Below are positions 43,055 through 51,706 of a stretch of 64,000 nt of DNA, piece after piece. A program made the translations under genes and the position numbers. Under the pieces are notes generated by a model. That model saw nothing but the letters and a program-made list of their open reading frames with translations, had not been told where the DNA came from and did not search any database. Numbering within the stretch: position 1 is the first letter of the stretch; each line of letters starts with the position of its first letter. Source of the DNA: Methylacidimicrobium sp. B4 (GTDB lineage: Bacteria > Verrucomicrobiota > Verrucomicrobiia > Methylacidiphilales > Methylacidiphilaceae); contig NZ_CP066203.1 in NCBI RefSeq assembly GCF_017310545.1, forward strand, positions 1,054,001 through 1,118,000, read 5' to 3'.

Positions 43055-44212
43055 TCACTCCCCGCTAAAGAACCGCTTGGCGCGTTCGAGAAAGCCTTCC
43101 TGCTGCGGATGGGTATCGGGCGCACAGCTCGCCGCAAAGGCCTCGAGCTTTTCACGCTGCTCCGCATTGAGGCGCGTGGGCACCTCGACCGCTACCCGGA
43201 CCAGTAGATCGCCGATCCCTCGACCATGCACATCGGCGACGCCGCGCCCGCGCAGACGGAAGACCTGGCCGCTCTGCGTTCCCGCGGGAATCTTGAGCGT
43301 CGCCTTCCCGACCAGGCAGGGAACGGTTGCCTCCCCACCGAGTGCTGCCTGCACGAAGCTGATCGGCATGTCGCAATAGAGATCATTTCCCTGCCTTTCG
43401 AAGACCTCGTGCCGCCGCACATGCACAACCACGTAGAGATCGCCTGCGGGTCCTCCGGCGGACCCTCGCTCTCCGTAGCCCGCCAGACGAAGCCGATAAC
43501 CGTCGTCGATGCCGGCGGGAATCTTGATGCTCATCTCCGCGGTCTGTTTCACCCTCCCTTCTCCCCGACAGGAGGCGCAGGGCCGTTCGACGACCGCACC
43601 GGTCCCCTGGCACCGCGGACAGGTCTGCGCGACGGTCAGGAAGCCGCGCGTCACGCGCACCTGGCCCTGCCCATGACAGGTGGGACAAGCCTTCCTCGAA
43701 GAGCCCGGGGCAACGCCGCTCCCTCCGCAAGCCGAGCAGACATCGAGCTTGGGGAAGGCGATCTGCTTTTCGCAGCCCAAGGCCGCCTCCTCGAAGTCGA
43801 TTTCGAGATCGCAACGGAGATCGGCACCCCTTTCCTGGCGGGAACGCTTGTTCCCTCCCACGCCGAAGGCTTCCTCAAACAGGCTCCCAAAGACGCCTTC
43901 GCCGAAGAGACCGGAACCACCGAAGACCTCCTTGAAAATCTCGAAGGGATCATGAAAGCCAGCACTGGTCGCTCCTCCCTGCGCCTCAAAGGCTGCAGGC
44001 CCGTAGCGGTCATATGCCGCTCGTCTTTCGGGATCGCTGAGCGCCTCGTAGGCCTTGCTCAACTCCTTGAACTTCTCCTCCGCAGCCCGATCTCCCGCGT
44101 TTCGATCGGGATGATACTTCAAGGCCAGCTTGCGGTAGGCCTTCTTGATCTCCTCGGCGCTGGCCCCTTTCGCGACTCCGAGAATCTCGTAATAATCCCG
44201 GGAAGAGGTCAT
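43055..44212 (-). CDS. dnaJ: Molecular chaperone DnaJ
   Basis: This 385-residue type I Hsp40 has a J-domain with the HPD motif ('[13 protein letters not shown]', near residue 34) and a Gly/Phe-rich linker. The zinc domain has four CxxCxGxG-like repeats ('CSACGGSG', 'CPTCHGQG', 'CPRCQGTG', 'CASCRGEG'). A C-terminal substrate domain follows ('[20 protein letters not shown]'). It delivers substrates to DnaK and stimulates its ATPase. Its start overlaps the grpE stop by 4 nt. dnaK itself is not in the window. The stop codon lies about 10 nt from the end of IS copy 2. Confidence 0.96.
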   Translation of the reverse strand: MTSSRDYYEILGVAKGASAEEIKKAYRKLALKYHPDRNAGDRAAEEKFKELSKAYEALSDPERRAAYDRYGPAAFEAQGGATSAGFHDPFEIFKEVFGGSGLFGEGVFGSLFEEAFGVGGNKRSRQERGADLRCDLEIDFEEAALGCEKQIAFPKLDVCSACGGSGVAPGSSRKACPTCHGQGQVRVTRGFLTVAQTCPRCQGTGAVVERPCASCRGEGRVKQTAEMSIKIPAGIDDGYRLRLAGYGERGSAGGPAGDLYVVVHVRRHEVFERQGNDLYCDMPISFVQAALGGEATVPCLVGKATLKIPAGTQSGQVFRLRGRGVADVHGRGIGDLLVRVAVEVPTRLNAEQREKLEAFAASCAPDTHPQQEGFLERAKRFFSGE

Positions 44213-44802
44213 GGTTCCGGTGTGCGAGTTTCTTCCCCTTCTTCCCGACCGTCCGCGCCGGAGGAAGGCTTTCGGGCGACGTAGACCAGGGCGGGCCGGA
44301 GCAGGCGGCCTTTGTAAAGATAGCCATTTCGCTTCTGCGTGGCGACGGTCCCCTCCTCGATCTCCTCCGTGTCGACAAAGCCGACCGCCTCATGCCGATG
44401 GGGATCGAATGGCTGGCCGACCGCCTCGACCGCCTCCACGCCCTCTTCTCGAAGGAGGGTTTGGAGCTGCGACAAGATCATCTTCATCCCCTGAGCGATC
44501 GACGGGCCGTCGGTCGCGTTCTGTGCCGCTTCCACCCCCAGATAAAAGTTGTCGATGACGGGAAGAAGCGTCTGAAGAAACGTCGTGTTCGCCAACCGGA
44601 TCGCCTCCTCTTTCTCCTTGGCCATCCTCTTCCGCGCATTCTCCCATTCCGCCAGCGATCGCAACAGGCGGTCCTGCATCTCGTCCGCCTCCTGCGATCG
44701 CCGCCGCCACTGATCGATCCTCTCCTGGCTAACCACCGAAAAAGCGGGGGTATCCTCCGCGGGCGGTTCCGAGGAGAAGGTCCTTCCAGGATGTACGGTC
44801 AT
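44209..44802 (-). CDS. grpE: Nucleotide exchange factor GrpE
   Basis: This 197-residue GrpE has the long coiled-coil N-terminal part ('[35 protein letters not shown]' region). '[19 protein letters not shown]' and the beta-wing end '[42 protein letters not shown]' follow in consecutive blocks. It exchanges ADP on DnaK. It is coupled to dnaJ by ATGA and starts 15 nt after the phosphatase stop. It is therefore probably in one transcript with the STAS and phosphatase genes. Confidence 0.95.
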   Translation of the reverse strand: MTVHPGRTFSSEPPAEDTPAFSVVSQERIDQWRRRSQEADEMQDRLLRSLAEWENARKRMAKEKEEAIRLANTTFLQTLLPVIDNFYLGVEAAQNATDGPSIAQGMKMILSQLQTLLREEGVEAVEAVGQPFDPHRHEAVGFVDTEEIEEGTVATQKRNGYLYKGRLLRPALVYVARKPSSGADGREEGEETRTPEP

Positions 44803-44817
44803 AACAAAATCCTTACC

Positions 44818-46080
44818 TTAGCTTCGGACTCGCTCAAGCGCAACAAGCGTCACGTCGTCGGCCAGACCTCCCGGAGAGCGGAAGGAAGCCAGCTCTTGAC
44901 AGAGGACCTCCAGGGAGGCCTGCGCGCCGAGCGTCCCCGTCCTGCCGAGCGTCGCGGTGAGTCTCCCCTTGTCGAACATCGCCCCGCACGGAGCCACCGC
45001 ATCGGTCATCCCGTCGGTGTAGAAGAGCAAGAGATCCCCCGGCTCCAACACCAGGGACACGTCCGCAAGGGCCGCGTCGAAGCTTTCGCCCGAATCGATC
45101 CCCAGGCAAAACCCTGGGGCGTCGAGCTCGACGACGCCGGAGGCCTGCCGCAGGAGAGGTTGCTCCTGCCCCGCTCGGGCCAGTCGAATCTCCCGAGTCT
45201 CCGTATCGATCACCGCGTAGAGCATGGCCACAAGACTCCGCTCGACAAGGTCTCCGTGAAGCAGGCGGTTCACCCGGCACAAGACTTCTGACGGAGAAAG
45301 CGAAGCCGCGACCTGAGAGCGCACGGCGACTCGGCACATCCCTCCGACCAAGGCGGCAGCAATGCCCTTTCCGGCTACATCTCCCACGAGGATGCCGCAG
45401 GCATGGGGGGTGATGGGCAACAGGTCGCAAAAGTCTCCGCTCAACTCCCCCGCCGACAGGTGAACGGCGGCTACACGGAAGCCGGGCAAGGCCGGAGCCG
45501 TTCGGGGAAAAAGGGAGGCTTGAAAGAGGCCTGCGGCGAGCAGTTCGGCCTCCAGGAGGCGACTCCTTCGATCAGCGACGCGGGGGAGCGACCGCCTTGT
45601 CAGCCGCAGAGCCGCTTCCGCGACCGCGAGAGCGGCGCTCTGCACGGCGGGGGGAACCACCCCCTTCGGCTCGAGGCGGACCGCCAGGAAGCCCCTCCCG
45701 CTCAGCGGAAGGAGGGTCCAGGATCCGTCTTCCTCGATCGCCGGCGATCCATCGCCCTCTCCCCCTCTCTTCCCGTACCGCTCGATGATCCTCTGCAGCT
45801 CGGTCGATCGCTCCCCCGGTCCCCAGAATGTCCCGATCTCTCCTCCCTCGCCTCCGGAGAGCAAGGCGATGGCCGAGGCTTTGAGAAGCGCTGCCAAGCG
45901 CTCTAACAAGCTATAGATTAGCGACGACGGATCGGCTCCGGTCTCGAGCGCGCTTCCTAATTCTGCAATCAGAAGCAGAGACTCGTGAGAAGAACTGAGG
46001 GGATTGGCTCGTACCGTTTCCACACGTTCTCCTGCCTGCGGCAAAGTACTTCCCGTCCCTCGCGCAAAGCCGGGTCGCAC
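44818..46080 (-). CDS. SpoIIE/RsbU-type PP2C serine phosphatase with GAF-like sensor region
   Basis: This 420-residue protein has an N-terminal region (about 30-170) resembling a degenerate GAF domain ('SLIYSLLERLAALLKASAIALL'). A PPM/SpoIIE phosphatase domain follows. Metal-binding acids are in 'SGDFCDLLPI' and 'GILVGDVAGKGIAAAL', and the second pair is in 'LLLFYTDGMTDAV' and 'GLADDVTLVALE'. Such enzymes dephosphorylate STAS anti-sigma-factor antagonists in partner-switching cascades. A STAS protein is encoded 151 nt upstream on the same strand. No anti-sigma kinase is in the window. The start at 46080 is not strongly supported. Confidence 0.88.
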   Translation of the reverse strand: MRPGFARGTGSTLPQAGERVETVRANPLSSSHESLLLIAELGSALETGADPSSLIYSLLERLAALLKASAIALLSGGEGGEIGTFWGPGERSTELQRIIERYGKRGGEGDGSPAIEEDGSWTLLPLSGRGFLAVRLEPKGVVPPAVQSAALAVAEAALRLTRRSLPRVADRRSRLLEAELLAAGLFQASLFPRTAPALPGFRVAAVHLSAGELSGDFCDLLPITPHACGILVGDVAGKGIAAALVGGMCRVAVRSQVAASLSPSEVLCRVNRLLHGDLVERSLVAMLYAVIDTETREIRLARAGQEQPLLRQASGVVELDAPGFCLGIDSGESFDAALADVSLVLEPGDLLLFYTDGMTDAVAPCGAMFDKGRLTATLGRTGTLGAQASLEVLCQELASFRSPGGLADDVTLVALERVRS

Positions 46081-46231
46081 TTCGGCCAGGCGTTCTCCCG
46101 CGGCGTGCCAAGCAACCCGGCTCCCTCCGTGAGGCCTTCCCTCCTCACCACTCCGGTGGAAGATCGGCGTACCTGCCTCGCATCCCAGCCCTTCGCTGCG
46201 TCGCGGTCACGCAATCGCTGAGGCATGTCAA

Positions 46232-46741
46232 CTAACTGGATTCCGGGCGGTTCCTGCGACCGACTTCGGCGCTCAGATAGGAAACCAGGTCCTGGAACTT
46301 CGGTGCATTCTTTGGATCACACTCCAGGAGAGTCTGATGAGCCTGAAGAAGCAGCTCGCCGGTCGTCTCCCGGTGCGGCGCACCCGACTCCAAGGGTCGA
46401 AGATCGCCCGCGTCGTAGGGCGTGAGATGCTCTACGCACTCGAAGAGTCGATCCAACCCCAAGGTTCGAATCGACTCCGCCACCCGACGGCTGCTTCCGG
46501 CGACTTGAAAAGTACCGCCGGTCTTTCTCAGCTTCAGCGCTGGACCCGCCAGCGTGCCAAGAAAGGTGCTGTCGAGATAGGTGCACTCCGTCAGATCGAC
46601 CAGGAACCTCTCGCTTCCACATTGAATGAAATTCTCGCAATATTGACGAAGAGAGAACGAATGCTCGAACGAGCCAGCACCGATGACCTTGAGCACCGCA
46701 ACTCCATGGCAATTTCCTGCCAGAACAACTCCAGTCCTCAC
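46232..46741 (-). CDS. STAS-domain anti-sigma-factor antagonist
   Basis: This protein has 169 residues. Residues about 10-105 form a STAS domain with the key loop 'LVDLTECTYLDSTFLGTLAG'. The Ser after the Asp is the likely phosphorylation site, as in SpoIIAA/RsbV. A C-terminal extension of about 60 residues ('GELLLQAHQTLLECDPKNAPKFQDLVSYL') is helical and not part of a minimal STAS protein. It probably binds a serine kinase/anti-sigma factor when dephosphorylated by the neighbouring SpoIIE-type phosphatase. It lies upstream of phosphatase, grpE and dnaJ on the same strand. Confidence 0.88.
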   Translation of the reverse strand: MRTGVVLAGNCHGVAVLKVIGAGSFEHSFSLRQYCENFIQCGSERFLVDLTECTYLDSTFLGTLAGPALKLRKTGGTFQVAGSSRRVAESIRTLGLDRLFECVEHLTPYDAGDLRPLESGAPHRETTGELLLQAHQTLLECDPKNAPKFQDLVSYLSAEVGRRNRPESS

Positions 46742-46897
46742 TCGATCACACTATGTGCTTCCGGCGGCAAGTCAACCCGGCCGCGCCTTGGATTCCCTTT
46801 TGCTCTTCCACGGAAGCCGGCAGTTTACCCTCGTTGCCAAGACAGAAGCGAGGAATTCCTCGGCGACCGCTTCCTTTGTTGGTAAAGGAGTCTCCGG

Positions 46898-47698
46898 ATG
46901 AGTCGAACGACCGCTCCCCTCCTGCGGGCGCTGGTGTTGGGTTCGGGCACCTCGCAGGGAGTGCCGATGATCGGTTGCCGATGCCCGGTCTGTCTTTCTC
47001 CCGACCCCCGGGATCGCCGCACCCGCGCGTCGCTCTACGTCGACGAGGGAGCCCTTCCCTTTCTCATCGACACGGCCACCGATCTGCGCGCGCAATGCCT
47101 CCGGGAAGGAATCACCGACGTCGGTGCGGTCCTCTACACCCACCATCACGCCGATCACGTTCTCGGCCTCGACGATTTGCGCCGTTTCTGCGAGCTCCGC
47201 CGGGAACGCCTTCCCATTTACGGCCCGGCTGCCACTCTGCAGATTCTCAGCCGGATGTTTCCCTACGCTTTTGACCCTAAGGCGGAGGCGGCCGCCTACG
47301 TCCGCCTCTTGCCTCACCCGGTAGAGGGTCCCTTTCCTCTCGGCAGCTTCCTCGTGACTCCCTTGCCCGTCCCCCACGGTCACGTCACCACCTTCGGCTA
47401 CCTGCTCGAACGCGCCGGGCGCAAGCTCCTCGCCTACCTGAGCGACTGCCAGGCCGTTCCGGAGAACATCCTCTCGGCGATCCGCTCGGTCGAAGTCCTG
47501 ATCATCGACGGGCTCCGGGACGAGCCCCATCCCACGCACCTGACGGCGCAGCAGGCGGTCAAGATCGCGGCGCATGCCGAGGCGCGGCAGACCTACCTGA
47601 CCCATCTGACGCACCATAAGAGCCACCGGGATCGGGAAGCCGCTCTTCCGAGCGGCGTTGGAGTCGCTTTCGATGGCCTGACGATTATCTTGGATTAA
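46898..47698 (+). CDS. MBL-fold metal-dependent hydrolase (PhnP-like)
   Basis: This 266-residue metallo-beta-lactamase-fold protein has the metal motif THHHADH at residues 81-87 (HxHxDH), 'PHGHVTTFGYLLE', 'SDCQAVPENIL' and 'LTHLTHHKSHRD'. The N-terminal 'GSGTSQGVPMIGCRCPVC' is typical of the PhnP-like phosphodiesterase group that binds an extra zinc. The substrate is unknown; cyclic phosphodiesters are the known substrate class for PhnP. AAAGGAG precedes ATG 46898. tatD follows after 2 nt, suggesting an operon of hydrolases. Confidence 0.9.
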   Translation: MSRTTAPLLRALVLGSGTSQGVPMIGCRCPVCLSPDPRDRRTRASLYVDEGALPFLIDTATDLRAQCLREGITDVGAVLYTHHHADHVLGLDDLRRFCELRRERLPIYGPAATLQILSRMFPYAFDPKAEAAAYVRLLPHPVEGPFPLGSFLVTPLPVPHGHVTTFGYLLERAGRKLLAYLSDCQAVPENILSAIRSVEVLIIDGLRDEPHPTHLTAQQAVKIAAHAEARQTYLTHLTHHKSHRDREAALPSGVGVAFDGLTIILD

Positions 47699-47700
47699 CC

Positions 47701-48489
47701 ATGTGGATCGATACCCACGCCCATCTCGATTTCCCGGAGTTCTCGAAGGATCGGGAAGAGGTCATCGCCCGAGCGCAAGCGGAGGGGATCGACCGCATCC
47801 TCATCGTCGCGACCGACCTCGGATCGAGCCGCGCCTCGCTCGCCCTGGCACAGGAGCACCCGACGCTGGCCTGCACTGTGGGCATCCACCCGAAGAGCGC
47901 CCATGAAGCTCCACCCGATTTCCTCGAGGAGCTCCAAGACATTGTCTCGCGCAAGGAGGTGGCCGCCATTGGGGAAATCGGCCTCGACTACCACCGCCTT
48001 CCCTCCGATCCAGAAGCGGCGGAACGCGAAAAGGAGAGCCAGCGACGGATCTTCCGAGCCCAACTCGCCCTGGCTAGAAGAAGAGAGCTCCCCGTGGTCA
48101 TCCATCAGCGATCCGCGTGGGAGGAGACCCTTGCGCTTCTCGAGGAAACGGGCAATGCGGTCCCTTGTGTCTTCCACTGCTTCGGAGAAGGTCCGGAACG
48201 GCAGCAGGAATTGATCCAGCGCGGCCACTTCGTCTCCTTCACCGGAATCGTCACCTTTTCCAACGCACCGCTAGCCCACGCGAGCGCCCGAGCGGTGCCG
48301 ACCGACCGGTTCTTCGTCGAGACCGACTGCCCCTTCCTGGCCCCCGTCCCCTATCGGGGCAGGCGGTGCGAGCCCTGGCACGTCCGCCTGGTAGGTGAAG
48401 AGATCGCCCGTCTGCGCGGGCTGCCCTCGTCGGCCGTGGCCGAGATGAGCTCGCGCAATGCGCGAGCCTTTTTCCGATTAACCGATTGA
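47701..48489 (+). CDS. tatD: TatD family metal-dependent DNase
   Basis: This 262-residue TIM-barrel hydrolase carries the metal ligands 'WIDTHAHLDFPEFS' (HxH, residues 2-15), 'AAIGEIGLDYHR' (Glu), 'PVVIHQRSAWEETL' (His), 'CVFHCFGEG' (His) and 'FFVETDCPFLAPVPYRGRRCEP' (Asp). This is the complete set for TatD nucleases, which have 3'-5' exonuclease activity. It starts 2 nt after the MBL-hydrolase stop and precedes ilvD by 35 nt. Nothing unusual is seen. Confidence 0.94.
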   Translation: MWIDTHAHLDFPEFSKDREEVIARAQAEGIDRILIVATDLGSSRASLALAQEHPTLACTVGIHPKSAHEAPPDFLEELQDIVSRKEVAAIGEIGLDYHRLPSDPEAAEREKESQRRIFRAQLALARRRELPVVIHQRSAWEETLALLEETGNAVPCVFHCFGEGPERQQELIQRGHFVSFTGIVTFSNAPLAHASARAVPTDRFFVETDCPFLAPVPYRGRRCEPWHVRLVGEEIARLRGLPSSAVAEMSSRNARAFFRLTD

Positions 48490-48524
48490 CACGGGACTCC
48501 ACGACCTCCCAGAAAGGAACTCCC

Positions 48525-50282
48525 ATGGAAACGACGACCGAAGCATCATCCGCCTCCCAAGGGCCATCGTCCGGCTGCCACCGGGCCTACTCGCGCCAGA
48601 TCTTCGACGGAGCCTCGCGGGCACCAAACCGCTCGATGCTCTACCCGTTGGGATTCCGGAAAGAGGAGTTCGGGCAGAAGGATCTGATCGGAATCGCATC
48701 GACCTGGAGCCAGGTCACCCCCTGCAACATGCACATCGACGCGCTAGCTCGGGAAGCGGCATCGGGTGCGGAGGAAGCGGGCACCAAGGCGCTCATCTTC
48801 AATACGATCACCGTTTCCGACGGGATTTCGATGGGCACCGAGGGGATGAAGTACTCCCTGGTCTCGCGGGAAGTGATCGCCGACTCGGTCGAGACGGTCG
48901 CGGCAGCGGAGGGGATGGACGGATTGGTGGCGATCGGCGGCTGCGACAAGAACATGCCGGGCTGCCTGATCGCTCTGGCGCGGCTCAACCGCCCTGGCGT
49001 CTTCGTCTACGGCGGGAGCATCCTCCCCGGCTGCTTTCACGGGAAGAAGATCGACATTGTCTCGGTCTTCGAAGCGGTGGGCGCGGAAGCCAAGGGCGCT
49101 TTGTCCCCGGAAGATCTGGCCGGCATCGAAAGCCATGCGATTCCCGGCCCCGGCTCCTGCGGAGGGATGTATACGGCCAATACGATGGCCTGCGCGATCG
49201 AGGCGCTCGGGATGAGCCTTCCGGGAAGCTCGACCGAGCTCGCGATCTCCAAGGAAAAGCAGGCGGGCTGTCGAGCGGCAGGAAGAGCGGTCGCGCAGCT
49301 GATCGATCGCGGCATCCGCCCCCGCGACATCCTGACCCGGAAGGCCTTTGAAAACGCGATCACGGTCGTGATGGCGCTCGGCGGATCGACCAACGCGGTA
49401 CTCCATCTCCTGGCCATCGCCCATGCGGCCGAGGTCGAGCTCAGCCTGGACGATTTCCAGCGCATCGGCAAGCGCGTGCCGGTTCTCGCCGATCTCAAGC
49501 CGAGCGGGCGGTTCGCGGTCGCCGAATGGTCGGCGATCGGGGGCCTGCCCCCTCTTTTGCGGAGGCTCTTGGAGAAAGGGCTCCTGCACGGAGAGTGCCT
49601 GACCGTGACCGGAACGACCCTCGCGGAAAATCTCGAAGGGAGCGCCGACTATCCCGCCGGGCAGGAGATCATCTTCCCGTTTGAGAAGCCGATCAAGCCC
49701 GATGGCCACATCGTCATCCTCCGCGGGAATCTCGCTCCGCTCGGCGCGGTGGCCAAGCTGACGGGGAAGGAGGGTCTCCGCTTCACCGGAAGCGCACGCG
49801 TCTTCGACTCGGAGGAAGCGGCCTTGGCGCGCATTCTGGATGGATCGATCGTCCAGGGGGACGTCATCGTCATCCGGTACGAAGGCCCCAAGGGAGGACC
49901 CGGGATGCGGGAGATGCTCTCCCCGACCTCGGCTGTCATGGGCCGTGGCCTCGGCAAGGATGTCGCCCTGATCACCGACGGGCGTTTCTCGGGGGGAAGC
50001 CACGGCTTTGTCGTGGGGCATATCTGCCCGGAAGCCGCAGTCGGCGGACCGCTGGCCGTGGTGCAAGACGGCGATCGAATCACCATCGATGCCGAAGCCG
50101 AGGAGATCCGGCTCGAGCTCTCGGCCCAGGAGATCGCGCGCCGCCGGGAGAGCTGGACTCCTCCCCAGGCCCGCTACCAGCGAGGGGTCCTTGCCAAGTA
50201 CCGTTCCCAGGTTGGCTCCGCCCATCTCGGAGCGGTGACCGATGGAGAAGGCTTGCTCCGGGAGCGGCACTCACCCGGATGA
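48525..50282 (+). CDS. ilvD: Dihydroxy-acid dehydratase IlvD
   Basis: This 585-residue Fe-S dehydratase makes the 2-keto acids of valine and isoleucine synthesis. ATG 48525 follows AAAGGAA. Conserved Fe-S and active-site blocks are 'VTPCNMHIDALA', 'AIGGCDKNMPGCLIALARLNRP' (in part), 'GPGSCGGMYTANTMACAIEALG' and the C-terminal 'ALITDGRFSGGSHGFVVGHICPEA'. The length is in the normal range. IlvE lies 22 kb away on the same strand. An in-frame codon at 48486 is less well supported. Confidence 0.95.
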   Translation: METTTEASSASQGPSSGCHRAYSRQIFDGASRAPNRSMLYPLGFRKEEFGQKDLIGIASTWSQVTPCNMHIDALAREAASGAEEAGTKALIFNTITVSDGISMGTEGMKYSLVSREVIADSVETVAAAEGMDGLVAIGGCDKNMPGCLIALARLNRPGVFVYGGSILPGCFHGKKIDIVSVFEAVGAEAKGALSPEDLAGIESHAIPGPGSCGGMYTANTMACAIEALGMSLPGSSTELAISKEKQAGCRAAGRAVAQLIDRGIRPRDILTRKAFENAITVVMALGGSTNAVLHLLAIAHAAEVELSLDDFQRIGKRVPVLADLKPSGRFAVAEWSAIGGLPPLLRRLLEKGLLHGECLTVTGTTLAENLEGSADYPAGQEIIFPFEKPIKPDGHIVILRGNLAPLGAVAKLTGKEGLRFTGSARVFDSEEAALARILDGSIVQGDVIVIRYEGPKGGPGMREMLSPTSAVMGRGLGKDVALITDGRFSGGSHGFVVGHICPEAAVGGPLAVVQDGDRITIDAEAEEIRLELSAQEIARRRESWTPPQARYQRGVLAKYRSQVGSAHLGAVTDGEGLLRERHSPG

Positions 50283-50286
50283 ACGC

Positions 50287-50682
50287 TCATCCCGCGGCTT
50301 CCTTCGTGCGCTGCCCGGTCTCATCGTACCGGCGCCGGGCGTGTTGGATGGCGTCGCGATGTTCCAGCGCCCATTCCTCCAAGGCCTGTACCGGCTTGAG
50401 GAGGGTTCGGCCGAGGGCGGTCAATTCGTAATCGACGCGCGGGGGGATCGTTGGCTCGACGGTCCGCTTCACCAGACCGTCTCGCTCGAGACCCCGCAGG
50501 GTCAGCGTAAGCATGCGCTGCGAAATGCCCTCGATCGCCCGTCGAAGCTCGCTGAAGCGTTTCGACCGGTCGCGCAGGAGAACAACGACCAAAATACTCC
50601 ATTTGTCCCCCACTCGGTTCAGCACCTCGCGCACGGCGGGGCAACTCTCCGCGTGAGGCATGCCTTTGGGACTACCTCCCAT
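50287..50682 (-). CDS. HxlR-type winged-helix transcriptional regulator
   Basis: This protein has 131 residues from ATG 50682 (GGAG just upstream). The frame is open further upstream to 51048, but that part lacks family similarity and runs antisense to the nitroreductase gene. '[21 protein letters not shown]' with its conserved Cys, and '[31 protein letters not shown]' (recognition region), are standard HxlR. The Cys suggests a possible redox or electrophile sensor, as in HypR/QorR-like members. It is divergent from the nitroreductase gene, its most probable target, and converges on ilvD. Confidence 0.9.
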   Translation of the reverse strand: MGGSPKGMPHAESCPAVREVLNRVGDKWSILVVVLLRDRSKRFSELRRAIEGISQRMLTLTLRGLERDGLVKRTVEPTIPPRVDYELTALGRTLLKPVQALEEWALEHRDAIQHARRRYDETGQRTKEAAG

Positions 50683-50961
50683 ATCTCCCTCGCTTTCTCC
50701 TGCCGCTGGCAAGGCGAGCCCGCCCGCTCTGCCTCCGCTTGCTTTTCGCTCCTTGCCGTCTCTTGACAACCAGAGAGCAGAAAGAGCCGGTACCCCGCCT
50801 CGCCTCGCGCCTCCGAGGATTCCGCTGCATAGACAAAATCTGCCAGATGCGCCGGCCCAGTCACAGGAATGTGCCTTCTTGCGCGCGTTTCCTCCCGTTC
50901 CTATTCTAAACGCGGTTACAAAAAAGAACGCAACCAGCAACGATTCAAAAGAAGACATCGC
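50683..50961. promoter_or_regulatory. Divergent intergenic region between HxlR regulator and nitroreductase
   Basis: The 279 nt between the two divergent starts contain no credible gene. The part nearest the nitroreductase (about 50905-50955) is conspicuously A-rich for this genome. It is the likely location of promoters and of an HxlR operator. I could not pick out a clear palindrome or sigma-70 boxes by eye. Confidence 0.4.
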
Positions 50962-51579
50962 ATGATCCATAGCCTGACTACCGCCTCGACGCTCAAGAGA
51001 ATTTCCAACGAAGCCCTGGATCAACTCTTCCGCAAGGCGCGCACCCATTCGGCCTGGCTTCCGACCCCCGTTCCCGTCGAAGAACTCCAGGAGATCTACG
51101 CTCTGACTCGACTCGGCCCCACGAGCGCGAACGGCTCCCCGGCCCGGTTTGTGTTCCTCACGACATCCGCGGCCAAGGAGCGCCTGCTGCCGGCGCTAAC
51201 GCCGGGGAACGTGGAGAAGGCGCGCTCCGCCCCCGTTAACGTGATCATCGCCTGGGACGTCGAGTTCTACGAGAAGCTCCCCACGCTCTTCCCTCACGCG
51301 GACGCGCGTTCGTGGTTCGTCGGGAATCCCGCGCTCGTCGAGGAAACCGCCTTCCGGAACAGCTCTCTTGCCGGGGCCTATTTCATCCTTGCCGCGCGGG
51401 CCATGGGCCTGGACTGCGGTCCGATGTCGGGATTTGACGCCTCGAAAGTCAATGCGGAGTTCTTCCCCGATGGCCGATGGAAGGCGAACTTCCTCTGCAA
51501 TCTCGGCCATGGAGATTCTCGCGGGCTCTTTCCCCGCAGCCCTCGCCTGGAGTTTGAGGAAGCCTGCCTCGTGCTATGA
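50962..51579 (+). CDS. Nitroreductase family protein (RutE/malonic-semialdehyde-reductase-like)
   Basis: This 205-residue FMN-dependent nitroreductase-fold protein has '[40 protein letters not shown]' in consecutive blocks. It continues with '[39 protein letters not shown]' in parts and ends '[19 protein letters not shown]'. This is the pattern of the RutE/YdfG-like 'malonic semialdehyde reductase' subgroup. No pyrimidine (rut) genes are nearby. The divergent HxlR regulator suggests stress- or electrophile-induced expression. ATG 50962 gives the family N-terminus. Confidence 0.9.
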   Translation: MIHSLTTASTLKRISNEALDQLFRKARTHSAWLPTPVPVEELQEIYALTRLGPTSANGSPARFVFLTTSAAKERLLPALTPGNVEKARSAPVNVIIAWDVEFYEKLPTLFPHADARSWFVGNPALVEETAFRNSSLAGAYFILAARAMGLDCGPMSGFDASKVNAEFFPDGRWKANFLCNLGHGDSRGLFPRSPRLEFEEACLVL

Positions 51580-51589
51580 GCGCCGGGAC

Positions 51590-51706
51590 CGGAATCTTCC
51601 CCTCGGCCATCCGAATGCCGCCTAGCCCGGGGAGAATAGTACGGAGAAAGAGGGCAGGGCCGTTAATGGCCGAGCCGTTTGCGCACGGGATAAAATTCGG
51701 CCTCAA
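51590..51706 (-). pseudogene. Relic of a third copy of the tandem exported-protein gene (signal-peptide part only)
   Basis: On the minus strand 'NFIPCANGSAINGPALFLRT' and '[15 protein letters not shown]' match, residue by residue, the region around the start and signal peptide of the neighbouring gene 51663-52655 ('NFLPCAGGSAINGPALFLLT', 'AMAQEKSPSAPP'). The similarity stops at the convergent nitroreductase gene, so only the first 35 or so codons of a third copy survive. It overlaps the 3' end of the intact neighbour, just as that gene's start overlaps the next copy. Confidence 0.7.

Noticed and set aside
48744-50270. A 508-residue minus-strand open frame opposite ilvD
   Set aside because: IlvD motifs are complete on the plus strand. 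The antisense frame has no domain.
50683-51048. The long N-terminal extension of the HxlR regulator
   Set aside because: The extension has no family similarity and overlaps the nitroreductase start. The ATG at 50682 with GGAG gives a typical HxlR length.
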